Origin: JANXLS01 sp037129555
Lineage (GTDB): Bacteria > Planctomycetota > SZUA-567 > H5-PLA8
Assembly: GCA_037129555.1 (NCBI GenBank)
Contig: JBAXUS010000006.1
Location: 1 to 64,000 of the forward strand
DNA: 64,000 nucleotides
Reading direction: 5' to 3'
Made by a program: the position numbers and the translations under genes. Of the stretch, positions 9,482-21,072 are shown piece after piece (within the stretch, counting starts at the first letter, position 1; each line of letters starts with the position of its first letter). Below the pieces are notes generated by a model, which did no database searches, was not told the origin of the DNA, and saw only the letters and a program-made list of their open reading frames with translations.

Positions 9482-9601
9482 TTCCGCAGCATCTTCACTA
9501 TTTCATAACTCAACTTTTGGGCGAGTCCACCTAAAGTTTGAATGTGCATCAATTCTGAGAATCTCGTGCTTTTTCTGTGCATGGGATTCAGCACAAAATA
9601 G

Positions 9602-9656
9602 CAAAGGCACCAAGATGCAATGAAGTCAACCTTCCTTTGCGCCTTCGTGCCTTTGT
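9602..9656. repeat. Imperfect inverted repeat upstream of ppaC
   Basis: CAAAGGCAC...GAAG (9602-9625) is complementary, with a few mismatches, to CTTCCTTTGCGCCTTCGTGCCTTTG (9631-9655). A related fragment, CCTTTGCGTCTTTGCGTGA, lies at 10680-10699. This is a decayed interspersed palindromic repeat, not a gene. Confidence 0.5.
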
Positions 9657-9684
9657 CTTTATACCTCGTGCTCGAAATCCGTGT

Positions 9685-10374
9685 TTAACGATCCATCAAA
9701 ATAATCGCTCTACCGGTGGGATCGACAGCAGCGATGCGGGAGATGCTCGTCGCTCCTGCTGAAAAAACGATGCCGGTCAGTGTCAGTCCGTAATTGCCGG
9801 CGACATTTTGTCCGGCGGTGTTTTCGAGGCGGTGCGCTTTGGTCTGCCAACAATTGAGCGCGGGATTGAACTGAAGCATCAAACTGCGGCGATTCTGTTC
9901 CGGGCCACCGACAACAAAGCGTCCATCAACGCTGACTCGCGCATCGACAGTCAACGCCAGTCCTTCCTGCGTCTCGTTAATCTTGATGCTGAGCATGTTG
10001 TTTTCTTTGACCTCCAACGAACTGCTCGCGAAGTCGCGGCAGTTTAATTGTGAAATCATACGGCGCGGACACATCGGATCTTTTTGGGCCGCGAGAACGC
10101 CGCTGTATTTGAGCTCGCGCGAATTCTTTCCCGGCAATTCTTCCAGGCCGACTGCCAACGCGCGTGACGGATCATTACGATCCACGATGACATAAAGCGA
10201 CCACGATCCGGCCTGTTCCTTATGCGGGCAGAACAGGAACGCGGGCATCTTCACCAAGTCCTGGCGCGGCGCACGCATTTCAGCCGATGTCGGGCGCTCC
10301 TGATACTGCGCGGCGAATGCTCCCGCCATCGGGGCCAAAAACAAAGCGATACTCAGCGCGACTATTTTCCGCAT
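9685..10374 (-). CDS. Secreted hypothetical protein
   Basis: 229 residues beginning with a strong signal peptide (MRKIVALSIALFLAPMAGAFAAQ), so periplasmic or extracellular. The mature part is beta-rich, with a patch SLYVIVDRNDPSRALAVGLE, a pair of cysteines around CPRRMISQLNCRD, and an end GRAIILMDR. I recognise no domain. It stands alone on the minus strand between ppaC and leuS, with a 385 bp gap to leuS holding its promoter and repeat DNA. Confidence 0.72.
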   Translation of the reverse strand: MRKIVALSIALFLAPMAGAFAAQYQERPTSAEMRAPRQDLVKMPAFLFCPHKEQAGSWSLYVIVDRNDPSRALAVGLEELPGKNSRELKYSGVLAAQKDPMCPRRMISQLNCRDFASSSLEVKENNMLSIKINETQEGLALTVDARVSVDGRFVVGGPEQNRRSLMLQFNPALNCWQTKAHRLENTAGQNVAGNYGLTLTGIVFSAGATSISRIAAVDPTGRAIILMDR

Positions 10375-10759
10375 GGTTCTCGTATTCCTTTTTATCGTTT
10401 AGAACGTAACCTTCACCCGCATCCACCCGACACTGTTCGGGCAGCGCGTTCTGCAAACAGCCTTAAGATGGGTTATTCAATCGGCTGATAATCGGAGCAA
10501 CTTAAACACCATAAGATTATCGGACTCCCCCCAGCCGTACTCGATGCGCGACCGTGTATCCAACACCCTTCCCACTCACCCTTATCCACTCCTCTCCATT
10601 CGCCGTTTTCGCGACGATTCGCGCACATTCGCGTTATTCGATGTTAAAATGCCGTTCGCCATTCGCCGTATCTCCGCGCCCCTTTGCGTCTTTGCGTGAA
10701 CGCCCTTTCCCGCTATGATCTCCCGCTTCGATGAGTAAGAAAATGGGAGAGTGCGCAAC
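10375..10759. other. Divergent intergenic region with repeat remnants
   Basis: 385 bp without a gene, between divergent transcription units. About 10609-10650 contains CGCGACGATTCGCGCACATTCGCGTTATTCG followed by TTAAAA, a remnant of the same element seen in opposite orientation near 46911-46943; 10680-10699 has a CTTTGCGTCTTTGCGTGA fragment. No convincing promoter hexamers were found. GGGAG at 10745-10749 serves as the ribosome binding site for leuS. Confidence 0.5.
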
Positions 10760-13678
<2,919 letters not shown>

Positions 13679-13694
13679 CAGCCATTGCCGTTCA

Positions 13695-13774
13695 GCCCCA
13701 AAGGGGCAGCATAATGTAGCCCAGGGCGTAAGCCCTGGGAGCACTTGCATGAAAATTGAAAGCCCTGAAAGGGC
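13695..13774. repeat. Cluster of three short palindromes
   Basis: Three palindromes in 80 bp downstream of leuS: GCCCCAAAGGGGC (13695-13707), CCCAGGGC-GTAA-GCCCTGGG (13720-13739) and GCCCTGAAAGGGC (13762-13774), each followed by a CATAA- or AGCA-type spacer. One of them may act as the leuS terminator, but no T-run follows. This looks like an interspersed repeat family. Confidence 0.6.
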
Positions 13775-13802
13775 GACATAAAACGTCGCGACCGTCGGGG
13801 CC

Positions 13803-14357
13803 ATGATCGGAGTCACACACATGCGGATCGTGATCGTTGTGGCGCTGGTGTTGCTAACGCTCGGCTTCGGAGCGGGCGCGTATCTGTATTATTTCGACAC
13901 GTACCATTTCGCAATCGTCCAGCCCGGCGTGTTGTACCGCGATGGGTTTCAAGGCATGCGCCGCTTTGAAAACGCGTACCGTCAGCGTCCCTTTAAAACG
14001 GTCGTGAATTTTCAATCCGATGCGGACCTGATTCAATACCAGGACGATGTCAATCAAGCGCGAGCGTTCTGCACGGCGCGAGGCATCAAATGGATTCACA
14101 TCCCGATGAAACAGAAGACCGCGCCCACGCAGGAGCAAATGGACACGTTCGTGGCCATCGTCAAAGCCCCCGCCAACCAACCCGTTTTTTCGCACGACAG
14201 CCAAGGCGTGATCCGCGAGGGCATGATGGTCGCCGTCTGGCAAAAGGTTGGGATGGGATACGATTACGACACCTGCATGGCCAACGTTAGACTCTTCCAC
14301 CATCAGCCTTATCCGGAACTAATGGATTTCATCAAGAAGCTGTACAATAAAAATTGA
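13803..14357 (+). CDS. Dual-specificity phosphatase-like protein lacking the catalytic Cys
   Basis: 184 residues (ATG 13821 would remove six). An N-terminal hydrophobic anchor (residues 8-30) precedes a small domain matching the planctomycete DSP/tyrosine-phosphatase-like pattern: VLYRDGFQGMRRFENAY, FKTVVNFQSDAD, then IKWIHIPMKQKTAPTQEQMDTFVAI, then a P-loop at residues 131-140. In active enzymes the loop is HCxxGxxRTG; here it reads HDSQGVIREG, so the nucleophile is Asp132 while His131, Gly135 and Arg138 remain. The fold assignment is by pattern only; loss of the Cys predicts an inactive, phosphate-binding pseudophosphatase or a changed chemistry. The rhodanese gene follows at 53 bp. Confidence 0.65.
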   Translation: MIGVTHMRIVIVVALVLLTLGFGAGAYLYYFDTYHFAIVQPGVLYRDGFQGMRRFENAYRQRPFKTVVNFQSDADLIQYQDDVNQARAFCTARGIKWIHIPMKQKTAPTQEQMDTFVAIVKAPANQPVFSHDSQGVIREGMMVAVWQKVGMGYDYDTCMANVRLFHHQPYPELMDFIKKLYNKN

Positions 14358-14410
14358 GGTGATTTGCGTTGGACTGAATTGACCGCACCGCACTCTTAAA
14401 GGAGCAGGAC

Positions 14411-14803
14411 ATGATGAAGCGAAAATGTGCAGCACTGTTGACACTGATCTTCGCCACCAGTTTCGGATGCTGGGCCGAGGAAGCCAAGCCAAACGAAAAA
14501 CCGCTGGCCGATGTGAAGAAGGAAATTCAAGACGGCAAAGCGGTGATTGTCGATGTTCGCGAACTGGACGAATGGAACGAAGGCCACGTCAAAGACGCGA
14601 AACTCGTTTCGTTGTCCGGCGTGAAATCTGACACAGCGGACCTTTCCGCGCTACCGAAAGACAAGACGATTTATTGCTACTGCCGCGCGGGAAAACGAGC
14701 GCTGGCGACAGCGGCGTTGTTGTCCGCGAAGGGCTATCACGCGACGGCGCTCAAAGAAGGCTTCTCTGATCTGTCCAAGAATGGATTCGAAACGAGCAAG
14801 TAA
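14411..14803 (+). CDS. Periplasmic rhodanese-like protein
   Basis: 130 residues with a signal peptide (MMKRKCAALLTLIFATSFGCWAEE). AAAGGAG lies just upstream of the ATG. The single rhodanese domain shows VIVDVRELDEWNEGHVKDAK at its start and an active-site loop CYCRAGKRA; the Cys of CRAGKR would accept sulfane sulfur. The C-terminal helix follows GFSDLSK. Exported single-domain rhodaneses of this type commonly take part in sulfur transfer or redox buffering, but the substrate is unknown. The next gene starts 12 bp downstream in the same direction, so they are likely one operon. Confidence 0.88.
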   Translation: MMKRKCAALLTLIFATSFGCWAEEAKPNEKPLADVKKEIQDGKAVIVDVRELDEWNEGHVKDAKLVSLSGVKSDTADLSALPKDKTIYCYCRAGKRALATAALLSAKGYHATALKEGFSDLSKNGFETSK

Positions 14804-14815
14804 ACGGAGGTGTCC

Positions 14816-16939
14816 GTGAACGCGTTGATCGCCTCGCTGGCCGGACCGTTGCGCGTGTGTGTCGTCTGCGCGTTTTTACTCGCGACCGCGTGTTCCGCTC
14901 GGGCCGGAGAAAGCGAGTCGCCCGGGCACGTCATCCTGTCCGATGGTTCTCTGATTCACTGCATGATCGGCCACGCGGTGCCGTGGACGATTAAGTCGGT
15001 AGGTGGTATTCAGACGTTGAAATTGAGCGCTGTCGATTCAATCCAAATTGGCGAACGCGTGGATCCAAACGTTGAAAACGACGCGCTGGTCGCAGTCGGC
15101 GATTTGCAAAACGCAGCGTACGACGTGCGCGAAAAAGCCGAGTCAAAATTACGTTCACTCGGTCGCGGCGCGGCCAAGCCGTTAAAGCAGGCCGCCTCGT
15201 CAGCAGATGTCGAAGTCAGCAAACGCGCCCGGGCGCTGCTCGCTGAAATGGGTGCGGTCGAAGATTCCGGAATCGCTCAAGACCGCGTGAAATTGCGCGA
15301 CGGAACGACCGTGACGGGCGACGTGGATTGGGTCGAACTGTCAGTCCGCTCTCGTTTCGGAAGGCTGCGCATACCCATCGAAGCGCTTGAGCGCATCGTC
15401 TTTTCAAACGATCCCACAGCGGCTCAAGAAGGGGACTCCTTCCCCGCGCTTTCATCCCCAGAAATCGCGGTGCCGCTGCCGGTGGCTGGGCATGTTGAGA
15501 ACGCGTCGGCCCGAGCGTGGGACCCAAACGAAGAAGCGGCAACCGATCCTGCGGCGTTGAACGGCTGGCTGCTGGAAGCGCAACGCAACGCACTGACCAT
15601 GGACAAAATCACCGATCCGAACGATCCGAAGGCGAGCGTCCCAACCAAAGCGGGCGACAAGCTCGACGATGTCTACTCCGAGCGTGGCGTGCTTCTGCAT
15701 GCGACGGACGCGGGTGGAACGGTCGAGGCATCCGGCGACGCGATCCAGGGATTCAGTGCCGGGCGCAGTTTGATCACCAAGAAATCCGATCTCGAATTTC
15801 GCTTCGTTCTGCCCAAGACCAAAGGTGCGGTCAACGCCGGAGTGCTGCATGTCGGCGCGGTGGTTCGGACAGAAGGTCCGGGGTCCATGGGCATCGCGGC
15901 GTACGATGCGGCAGGACGACTGCTCGCTCAAATCATGAACTCGGCTCCGGCAAATGCTCCGCCCGGAGCGGCAGGGCGTGATCAATTTTTGGGGATCACA
16001 TCCAAGACGCCGATTGCGCGAGTCCGTATCTTTCGCGGCCCGGAATTGAAAGCCAAAGGTGGCAATGTTCAATTGGATGACATCATTTTCGACCGCATCG
16101 CCGCAGCAGGAATGCGCGCGGATCAATGCGGCGTCGTGCTGGTCAGCGGCGATCGTTTAGTGGGAAAAGCAGTCGAAGCGCCTGCGGAAAGCATTGCAAT
16201 CCGCGCTGAGTTTTTAGGCGACAAAGCAGAGCCGTTGACGATCAAATTGTCCGCCGTTGCCTTCTATGAACCGGCTCGCGGCGTTCCAGTCGATCCTGTT
16301 GCGAAGTCGGATGAACAGCCGAAGCCCCGACGCTTTTCGCTTGCTCACGGCGTGTTGCTCCAAAGCGGCGAAACGTTCCGCGCGCATCTATTCGCGCTGG
16401 ATGAAAAGATTGCCGTGTTCGGATTGGCGCGCGGAGCGATGTTGAAACTCCCGCGCGAAACGCTCCGAAAAATTGAACTCATCCCGGAGCCGACACCGCC
16501 CGGCGAAGCGCCTTCTCCAACGGTCGTTGGAAAAGACGAGAAGCCCGGCGTTGCATCGAAAACGAAACCGCAATTCAATAACCCCGCCGCGCCTCTGCCT
16601 AAAGAAGAGAAGAAAGACCCGGACAAAAATCCGGCACAAGGCGTGGCGTTTCAGGAAGCGGAGATTGTCAGCGTCGATCCGGACGCGCACGAATTGACGA
16701 TCAAAGACGATCTCGGGCCGATGACGGTGGGACTCGCAACCATCAAGGCGCTAATCTTTCCGCCAAATCCGAACGCAAACGCTCAAGCGAAAAAACGCGG
16801 ATGGATTCTGACGCTGCGCGAAGGGAGCCGGTTCGAGGCGGATGTGTTGAAGATTACGCCGACGGATATTTCGGCGGAGATGGCCGGCGGGTTGGTGGTA
16901 CTGCCGGTCGAAGCCGTCGAGTTGGTGGGGCGAAAGTAG
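14816..16939 (+). CDS. Secreted protein with repeated DG/IP beta modules and HEAT-like segment
   Basis: 707 residues from the GTG at 14816, which is placed five bases after GGAGG; a GTG at 14810 overlaps that site. A signal sequence covers about residues 1-30. At least five short modules recur, each opening with a DG or SG pair, then a Gly, then an I/L-P stretch closing on V..I: HVILSDGSLIHC, VKLRDGTTVTGDV...LRIPIEALERIVF, VVLVSGDRLVGKAVEAP, GVLLQSGETFRAHLF, and LTLREGSRFEADVL...VLPVEAVELVG. One HEAT-like segment (NAAYDVREKAESKLRSLG) lies near residue 100. A Pro/Lys-rich linker lies near residue 570. I do not recognise a named family. It follows the rhodanese gene closely and converges on the aminotransferase gene. 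Confidence 0.75.
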   Translation: MNALIASLAGPLRVCVVCAFLLATACSARAGESESPGHVILSDGSLIHCMIGHAVPWTIKSVGGIQTLKLSAVDSIQIGERVDPNVENDALVAVGDLQNAAYDVREKAESKLRSLGRGAAKPLKQAASSADVEVSKRARALLAEMGAVEDSGIAQDRVKLRDGTTVTGDVDWVELSVRSRFGRLRIPIEALERIVFSNDPTAAQEGDSFPALSSPEIAVPLPVAGHVENASARAWDPNEEAATDPAALNGWLLEAQRNALTMDKITDPNDPKASVPTKAGDKLDDVYSERGVLLHATDAGGTVEASGDAIQGFSAGRSLITKKSDLEFRFVLPKTKGAVNAGVLHVGAVVRTEGPGSMGIAAYDAAGRLLAQIMNSAPANAPPGAAGRDQFLGITSKTPIARVRIFRGPELKAKGGNVQLDDIIFDRIAAAGMRADQCGVVLVSGDRLVGKAVEAPAESIAIRAEFLGDKAEPLTIKLSAVAFYEPARGVPVDPVAKSDEQPKPRRFSLAHGVLLQSGETFRAHLFALDEKIAVFGLARGAMLKLPRETLRKIELIPEPTPPGEAPSPTVVGKDEKPGVASKTKPQFNNPAAPLPKEEKKDPDKNPAQGVAFQEAEIVSVDPDAHELTIKDDLGPMTVGLATIKALIFPPNPNANAQAKKRGWILTLREGSRFEADVLKITPTDISAEMAGGLVVLPVEAVELVGRK

Positions 16940-16943
16940 AAGT

Positions 16944-16966
16944 GCACGGGCTAAAAGCCCGTGCTA
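16944..16966. terminator. Palindrome between convergent genes
   Basis: GCACGGGC-TAAAA-GCCCGTGC is a perfect 8-bp stem in the 34-bp gap between two convergent genes. A near copy (AGGACGGTC-TAAAA-GCCCGTCCT) lies at 60882-60904. It may terminate both transcripts although the T-tract is poor; it belongs to a repeat family. Confidence 0.5.
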
Positions 16967-16973
16967 CTAAACG

Positions 16974-17876
16974 TTACTTTGGGAACGTGAATGGGGTGCA
17001 TTCGCGTTCGATGATGCGACGGAATTCGGCGACGAGTTTGAGTGTGATCGGACCGGGTTTTCCGCCGCCAGCGGGAGTGTCGCCGACGCGAACGAGTGGC
17101 GAGATTTCGCGCATTGATCCCGTCAAAAATGCTTCATCCGCGACGCCGGGATCCCAGGGGCTGAGGCAGGCGTACACGACCGGGATGCCAAGATTATGCG
17201 CGGCTTCGATGGCCGTAAGTTGCGCGATGCCAGGAAGCGCACCGCTGAGTTTCGGATCGGGGATCGTCAGTTTGCCATCGCGGATCAGTGAGATGTTCGA
17301 CGCTGAACCTTCGCACAACAATCCGGCGTTATTGAGCAACAATGCTTCACTCGCCCCGGCGAGATCGGCCTCGCGCTTGGCCAGAATTTGCTCGATGTAA
17401 TTCAATGTTTTCAACATCGCCGTCGCGGCTGATTCTTGCCGTCGCAGCGTCGCGACGACAGCGGAGACGCCTTGAAGAAGAATGCTCTCGGGCGGGCGGA
17501 TGTGGCGCGATACGGTAATCACGACGCTGAGCGCGAACGGGCCTTTGATCGACGGCCCGCGCGGACCACTGCCGCGCGTAACGGTCATGCGCACGTTGGC
17601 TTCAGGGAAAGCTGCCGCCTTGATCGCAGTTGTAAGCCAGACTTTCAGCGTCGGGATGTCGGGAAGCGGATCGAAGTGCAGCGTCTTCGCACCGGCAAGT
17701 AACCGGTCGAAATGCGCGTCGGCTCGGAAGAGTTGCTGGCCATAGGCGTGCAGCGTTTCGAAGAGACCATCGCCGTAGAGAAATCCTCGGTCGGTGACGG
17801 GAACCACAGCTTCGGCTTCGGGAACGATTTTTCCGTTGAGCGAGTACAGCGTGTCGGGAATTGGGTTTGAACTCAT
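16974..17876 (-). CDS. Class IV aminotransferase (BCAT/ADC-lyase family)
   Basis: 300 residues. PLP enzyme of fold type IV. Seen: VPVTDRGFLYGDGLFETLHAY (residues 22-42), LFRADAHFDRLLAGAKTL, the lysine candidate for the Schiff base in MLKTLNYIEQILAKREA, LLLNNAGLLCEGSASNISLI and GSMREISPLVRVG near the end. The family includes branched-chain aminotransferase (IlvE), D-amino-acid aminotransferase and aminodeoxychorismate lyase (PabC); these are hard to separate by eye. No ilv or pab gene is adjacent, so no symbol is given. The length fits the family. Confidence 0.88.
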   Translation of the reverse strand: MSSNPIPDTLYSLNGKIVPEAEAVVPVTDRGFLYGDGLFETLHAYGQQLFRADAHFDRLLAGAKTLHFDPLPDIPTLKVWLTTAIKAAAFPEANVRMTVTRGSGPRGPSIKGPFALSVVITVSRHIRPPESILLQGVSAVVATLRRQESAATAMLKTLNYIEQILAKREADLAGASEALLLNNAGLLCEGSASNISLIRDGKLTIPDPKLSGALPGIAQLTAIEAAHNLGIPVVYACLSPWDPGVADEAFLTGSMREISPLVRVGDTPAGGGKPGPITLKLVAEFRRIIERECTPFTFPK

Positions 17877-18039
17877 GATGCTTTCATCGTCGGCAAAAAA
17901 ACGAAAGAGTCAAGCAAATCCGGGGTCGGCTTGAATTGCCCGCACGATTCTTGTAAACATGCCATGCAATCTGAATTTCAGGGACCGCACAGCAGCACCA
18001 TTTTTTCACACGTTTGCGCTTTCATCGGAACGCCACATC

Positions 18040-18756
18040 ATGCCGCTTTACATTGTCGCCACGCCACTCGGAAATCTTTCGGACATGTCGCCTCGCGCAA
18101 TCGCCACGATCAAAGCGTGTCCGGTGATCGCAGCTGAGGACACCCGTTCAGCGCGACGCTTGATGACAGCATTCGAAATCCCGGCCGACGGCAAACAAAT
18201 TCTCTCCTACGGCGAGCACAACGAAGTGGGCATGGCTCCGCGATTGGCGGAGATGTTGACGCGCGGAATTGACGTTGCTGTCGTGAGCGAAGGTGGAACG
18301 CCGCTGGTCAGCGATCCGGGCTACCGATTGTTACGCGCAGCGATTGATGCTGGAGTGACGGTGATTCCAATCCCCGGTGGATGCGCCGCGGTCGCAGCGC
18401 TTTCTGCGAGCGGGCTGGCAGTGCACGGATTTATTTTTCGAGGATTTCTACCCAAGAAACCAGGCGCGCGGCGGCGTATTCTGGAGTCACTCAAGGACCG
18501 TGAAGAGACGTTGATATTTTACGAATCACCGCAACGCGTTCCTAAAGTACTGCCCGAATTCGTCGAGATTTTCGGCGCAGACCGCCCCGCATGTTTGGCC
18601 CGCGAACTGACAAAAATCCACGAAACATTTGTACGGATGCCACTGAGCGAATTGGCTGCCTTTGTAGAGAAGCAACCGCCGCGCGGAGAGTGTACATTGC
18701 TGGTGTCGGGTGTCGTGCGGAACAAACACGACGATGACGACGGGAGTGAGGAGTAG
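18040..18756 (+). CDS. rsmI: 16S rRNA 2'-O-methyltransferase RsmI
   Basis: 238 residues from ATG 18040; the open frame continues upstream to 17959 but RsmI proteins begin with LYIVATPLGNL, as here right after the first Met. It methylates the ribose of C1402 in 16S rRNA using SAM. Motifs: PLYIVATPLGNLSDMSPRAI, the AAEDTRSARRLM loop, VVSEGGTPLVSDPGYRLLRAA, VIPIPGGCAAVAALSASGL, GFLPKKPGARRRIL and the LARELTKIHETF segment. It belongs to the tetrapyrrole (SAM) methylase fold. Divergent from the aminotransferase gene upstream; repeat DNA follows downstream. Confidence 0.95.
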   Translation: MPLYIVATPLGNLSDMSPRAIATIKACPVIAAEDTRSARRLMTAFEIPADGKQILSYGEHNEVGMAPRLAEMLTRGIDVAVVSEGGTPLVSDPGYRLLRAAIDAGVTVIPIPGGCAAVAALSASGLAVHGFIFRGFLPKKPGARRRILESLKDREETLIFYESPQRVPKVLPEFVEIFGADRPACLARELTKIHETFVRMPLSELAAFVEKQPPRGECTLLVSGVVRNKHDDDDGSEE

Positions 18757-18770
18757 TCGAAAGCGGTGGG

Positions 18771-18848
18771 ATTAATCAGCGCTTACCCCTCACCCCGCGA
18801 GCCGAACAGCAGGCTCGTCGGCCCTCTCCCTCAAGGGGAGAGGGGGAA
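18771..18848. repeat. Palindromic intergenic repeat, copy A
   Basis: Begins ATTAATCAGCGCTTACCCC, has CTCACCCCGCGAGCC, an internal stem CGAGCC/GGCTCG, then GTCGGCCCTCTCCCTC and AAGGGGAGAGGG, the last two pairing with each other. Two more copies, in opposite orientations, occur at 29761-29835 and 29847-29915. Confidence 0.75.
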
Positions 18849-18881
18849 CGGCGACGGCTCGCTTCGCTCGCGTTGAGCGGG

Positions 18882-19328
18882 TTAGGCGAGCGGAATGTCG
18901 TAGTACTCCAGCGCCCATTCCTGCATGTAGCGGACGTGTGCCGGGACGATTTTGTAGACGATCAGCGCCGGGTTGTCGATGCTGCCGAGGTACTGGCGCA
19001 TGAGCGGATTGGCGTCCCAGATCGATTGCAGAATCGTGCGATCAGTGACGATCTCAGCGCGCCCAGACAAGCGGACCTGATTGTGCTTCTCGTCCATGTA
19101 ACAGAGCTCAACGTTCGGATTCGCAGCGATCTCGCCGGTCTTGTGATACATCTTTAAATTCGCAACGTAGATCGTAAAGCCATCGGTTCGCACGGGAGAA
19201 ACTGGCCGCGCGCGCGGGTAATTGCCGTCGATGGTGGCGAACACCGGAAAGCGGTCGGCTTGGATGACACCGTGCGCGAGGGCCGGGAGTGTGCTGGGAT
19301 CGATGGGTTGGGGCGTGGGTTTGGACAT
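18882..19328 (-). CDS. Pyridoxamine 5'-phosphate oxidase-like protein
   Basis: 148 residues. Split-barrel flavin-binding fold of the PNPOx-like/general-stress group: ADRFPVFATIDGNYPRARPVSPV (residues 26-48), DGFTIYVANLKMYHKTGEIAANPNVELCYMDEKHNQVRLSGRAEIV and a C-terminal VRYMQEWALEYYDI. These proteins bind FMN, F420 or haem and are usually small-molecule oxidoreductases; the ligand cannot be told from the sequence. Cytoplasmic, no signal. It lies downstream of the FabG-like gene on the same strand with a 72-bp gap. Confidence 0.82.
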   Translation of the reverse strand: MSKPTPQPIDPSTLPALAHGVIQADRFPVFATIDGNYPRARPVSPVRTDGFTIYVANLKMYHKTGEIAANPNVELCYMDEKHNQVRLSGRAEIVTDRTILQSIWDANPLMRQYLGSIDNPALIVYKIVPAHVRYMQEWALEYYDIPLA

Positions 19329-19400
19329 GTGAGAAATCCTCGCGAAATAAATGTTAAAAAATGGCGTTCGTCAATAAGTGGTTTGTTCTGAAATACATGC

Positions 19401-20165
19401 TCATCCCAGCATCGCGCCGCCATCCATGACAATCGTCTGCCCCGTTATATACCCCGCGTTCGTGGAACAAAGATACGCTGCGAGCGAGGCGATTTCGTCA
19501 CTGGTTCCGTAGCGTGCGAGCGGGATGGAATTCATCAAGGTGGCCTTGCGGTCGGCGTCTTGATTCTGGGTCATATGCGTTTCGACGAATCCGGGGGCAA
19601 TGACGTTGACGGTGGTTTTCCAGCGCGCGGCTTCGAGCGCGAAGGATTTGCACAGACCGTTCAACGCGCCTTTCGCGGCGGCGTAAGCGGCTCCGTTGCC
19701 GAGGCCGATTTGGCCGGCGAGGCTGCCGATGTAAACGATGCGCCCTCGTTCGGATTTACGCAGATGTCGGGCCATCGCTTTGGTCAGCGCGAGCGCAGAA
19801 TAGGCGTGGACTTCGAAGAGCGCGTCCCAGTCCTCGGGCTTGGTGAACGCGATGGGTTTTTCGATGATAAGGCCCGCCGCGTGAATCAAGATCGTCGGCG
19901 GGCCGAACAATTCGGCGATCTCGTCGACCAATTTTTCAGCAGCTCCGGGCGTTCCGAGATTGGCTTGCATCGCGACGGCTCGGACGCCATGACGCGCTGT
20001 GAGTTCGGTGACGAGTTCCTGGGCCGGTGCGGGCGAGGCGTTGAAATGCGCAACGATGTCGCAAGGTTCGGACGCGGCGGCGAGCGCGACAGCGCAGGCT
20101 CGACCGATGCCACCGGATGCTCCGGTGATCAGCGCGACGGGGCGGGATGAGGATGTTGGATTCAT
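19401..20165 (-). CDS. FabG-like short-chain dehydrogenase
   Basis: 254 residues. Rossmann fold with ITGASGGIGRA for NAD(P) near residue 14, an LIHAAGLI stretch in place of NNAG, IVYIGSLAGQIGLGNGAAYAAAKGAL with catalytic Ser, Tyr and Lys (YAAAK), and the C-terminal GYITGQTIVMDGGAMLG typical of 3-oxoacyl-ACP reductases. Likely reduces a beta-keto group of an acyl thioester or a related substrate. It is not adjacent to other fatty-acid genes, so the exact substrate is open. Divergent from the site-2 protease gene. Confidence 0.88.
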   Translation of the reverse strand: MNPTSSSRPVALITGASGGIGRACAVALAAASEPCDIVAHFNASPAPAQELVTELTARHGVRAVAMQANLGTPGAAEKLVDEIAELFGPPTILIHAAGLIIEKPIAFTKPEDWDALFEVHAYSALALTKAMARHLRKSERGRIVYIGSLAGQIGLGNGAAYAAAKGALNGLCKSFALEAARWKTTVNVIAPGFVETHMTQNQDADRKATLMNSIPLARYGTSDEIASLAAYLCSTNAGYITGQTIVMDGGAMLG

Positions 20166-20273
20166 GGTGGAATACTAATACAGCGTGGCGCGGTGCAACG
20201 TTCAATATGCGAAATTCTTTACCCAGGCTCGGATTCGGTTACGATTCAATCAGGCAACGAGGCACACGACCGC

Positions 20274-21047
20274 ATGATTCTTCAAGAACCTCCTCCGAAT
20301 AATTTCGATCTCAAATTCACGTTGTTCCGCGTGCCGGTCCGGGTGCATCCTGGATTCTGGTTGATTTGTGTGTTGATGAATCTCGACAACCGGATCAACC
20401 CTATTGCGTTGGCGCTGAGCATTGGAGTGGTGTTTGTATCGATCCTTGTTCACGAGTTCGGCCACGCGTTGTCGTCACGGTTTTTCGGCGAGCGACATAA
20501 TCGGGTCATTCTGTACACGATGGGCGGGCTGTGTGTTCACGAGGGAATGGTCGCAAGACAAGGCAAACGTATCTGGACAATTTTGTGGGGGCCGCTTGCT
20601 GGATTTTTGCTGGGAGGAATGGTGTTCGGCGTGGGTGTGGGACTGGTGGCTTCTGGAATAGTAATGCCCAAGATGGCGCTGGGAATTTTGTTTCAGGCTG
20701 TATTCATTAATGTCGTGTGGGGTGTGGTGAATTTGATTCCAGTGTTTCCATTGGACGGCGGGCAGATCGTGCAGGAAGTAGTGCGCTGGAAATTTCCCCG
20801 CAAGGGCGACGAATTTGTCTGCACGGTATCCATATGGGTGGGCGCGAGCGTTGCATTGATACTTCTCGCGGCGCATTTCGCGTCGCTTCTCACAGGGCTA
20901 TTCGGGCCGTTATTGTTCGGATTGCTGGCGTATCAGAATTACTCGCTGAGGAAACAGATCCGCGCGATGGGTGCGTATTACGGGCGCGAAGAGGATGAGC
21001 CGCGCCAGCCGTGGGAGCGCGATGCGGATTGGTGGAAGAAGAATTGA
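20274..21047 (+). CDS. Site-2 protease family (M50) membrane metalloprotease
   Basis: 257 residues from ATG 20274; the frame is open back to 20193 but with no membrane or family features there. It has about five hydrophobic segments. Zinc ligands: HEFGH (about residue 62) and the second signature VNLIPVFPLDGGQI. The N-terminal FRVPVRVHPGFWLICVLM matches the short M50 subfamily that lacks PDZ or CBS domains. It probably cleaves membrane proteins within the bilayer. The enoyl-CoA hydratase gene follows by 25 bp. Confidence 0.92.
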   Translation: MILQEPPPNNFDLKFTLFRVPVRVHPGFWLICVLMNLDNRINPIALALSIGVVFVSILVHEFGHALSSRFFGERHNRVILYTMGGLCVHEGMVARQGKRIWTILWGPLAGFLLGGMVFGVGVGLVASGIVMPKMALGILFQAVFINVVWGVVNLIPVFPLDGGQIVQEVVRWKFPRKGDEFVCTVSIWVGASVALILLAAHFASLLTGLFGPLLFGLLAYQNYSLRKQIRAMGAYYGREEDEPRQPWERDADWWKKN

Positions 21048-21072
21048 AGCGGTTCGAAAATGGAGATTGTGA

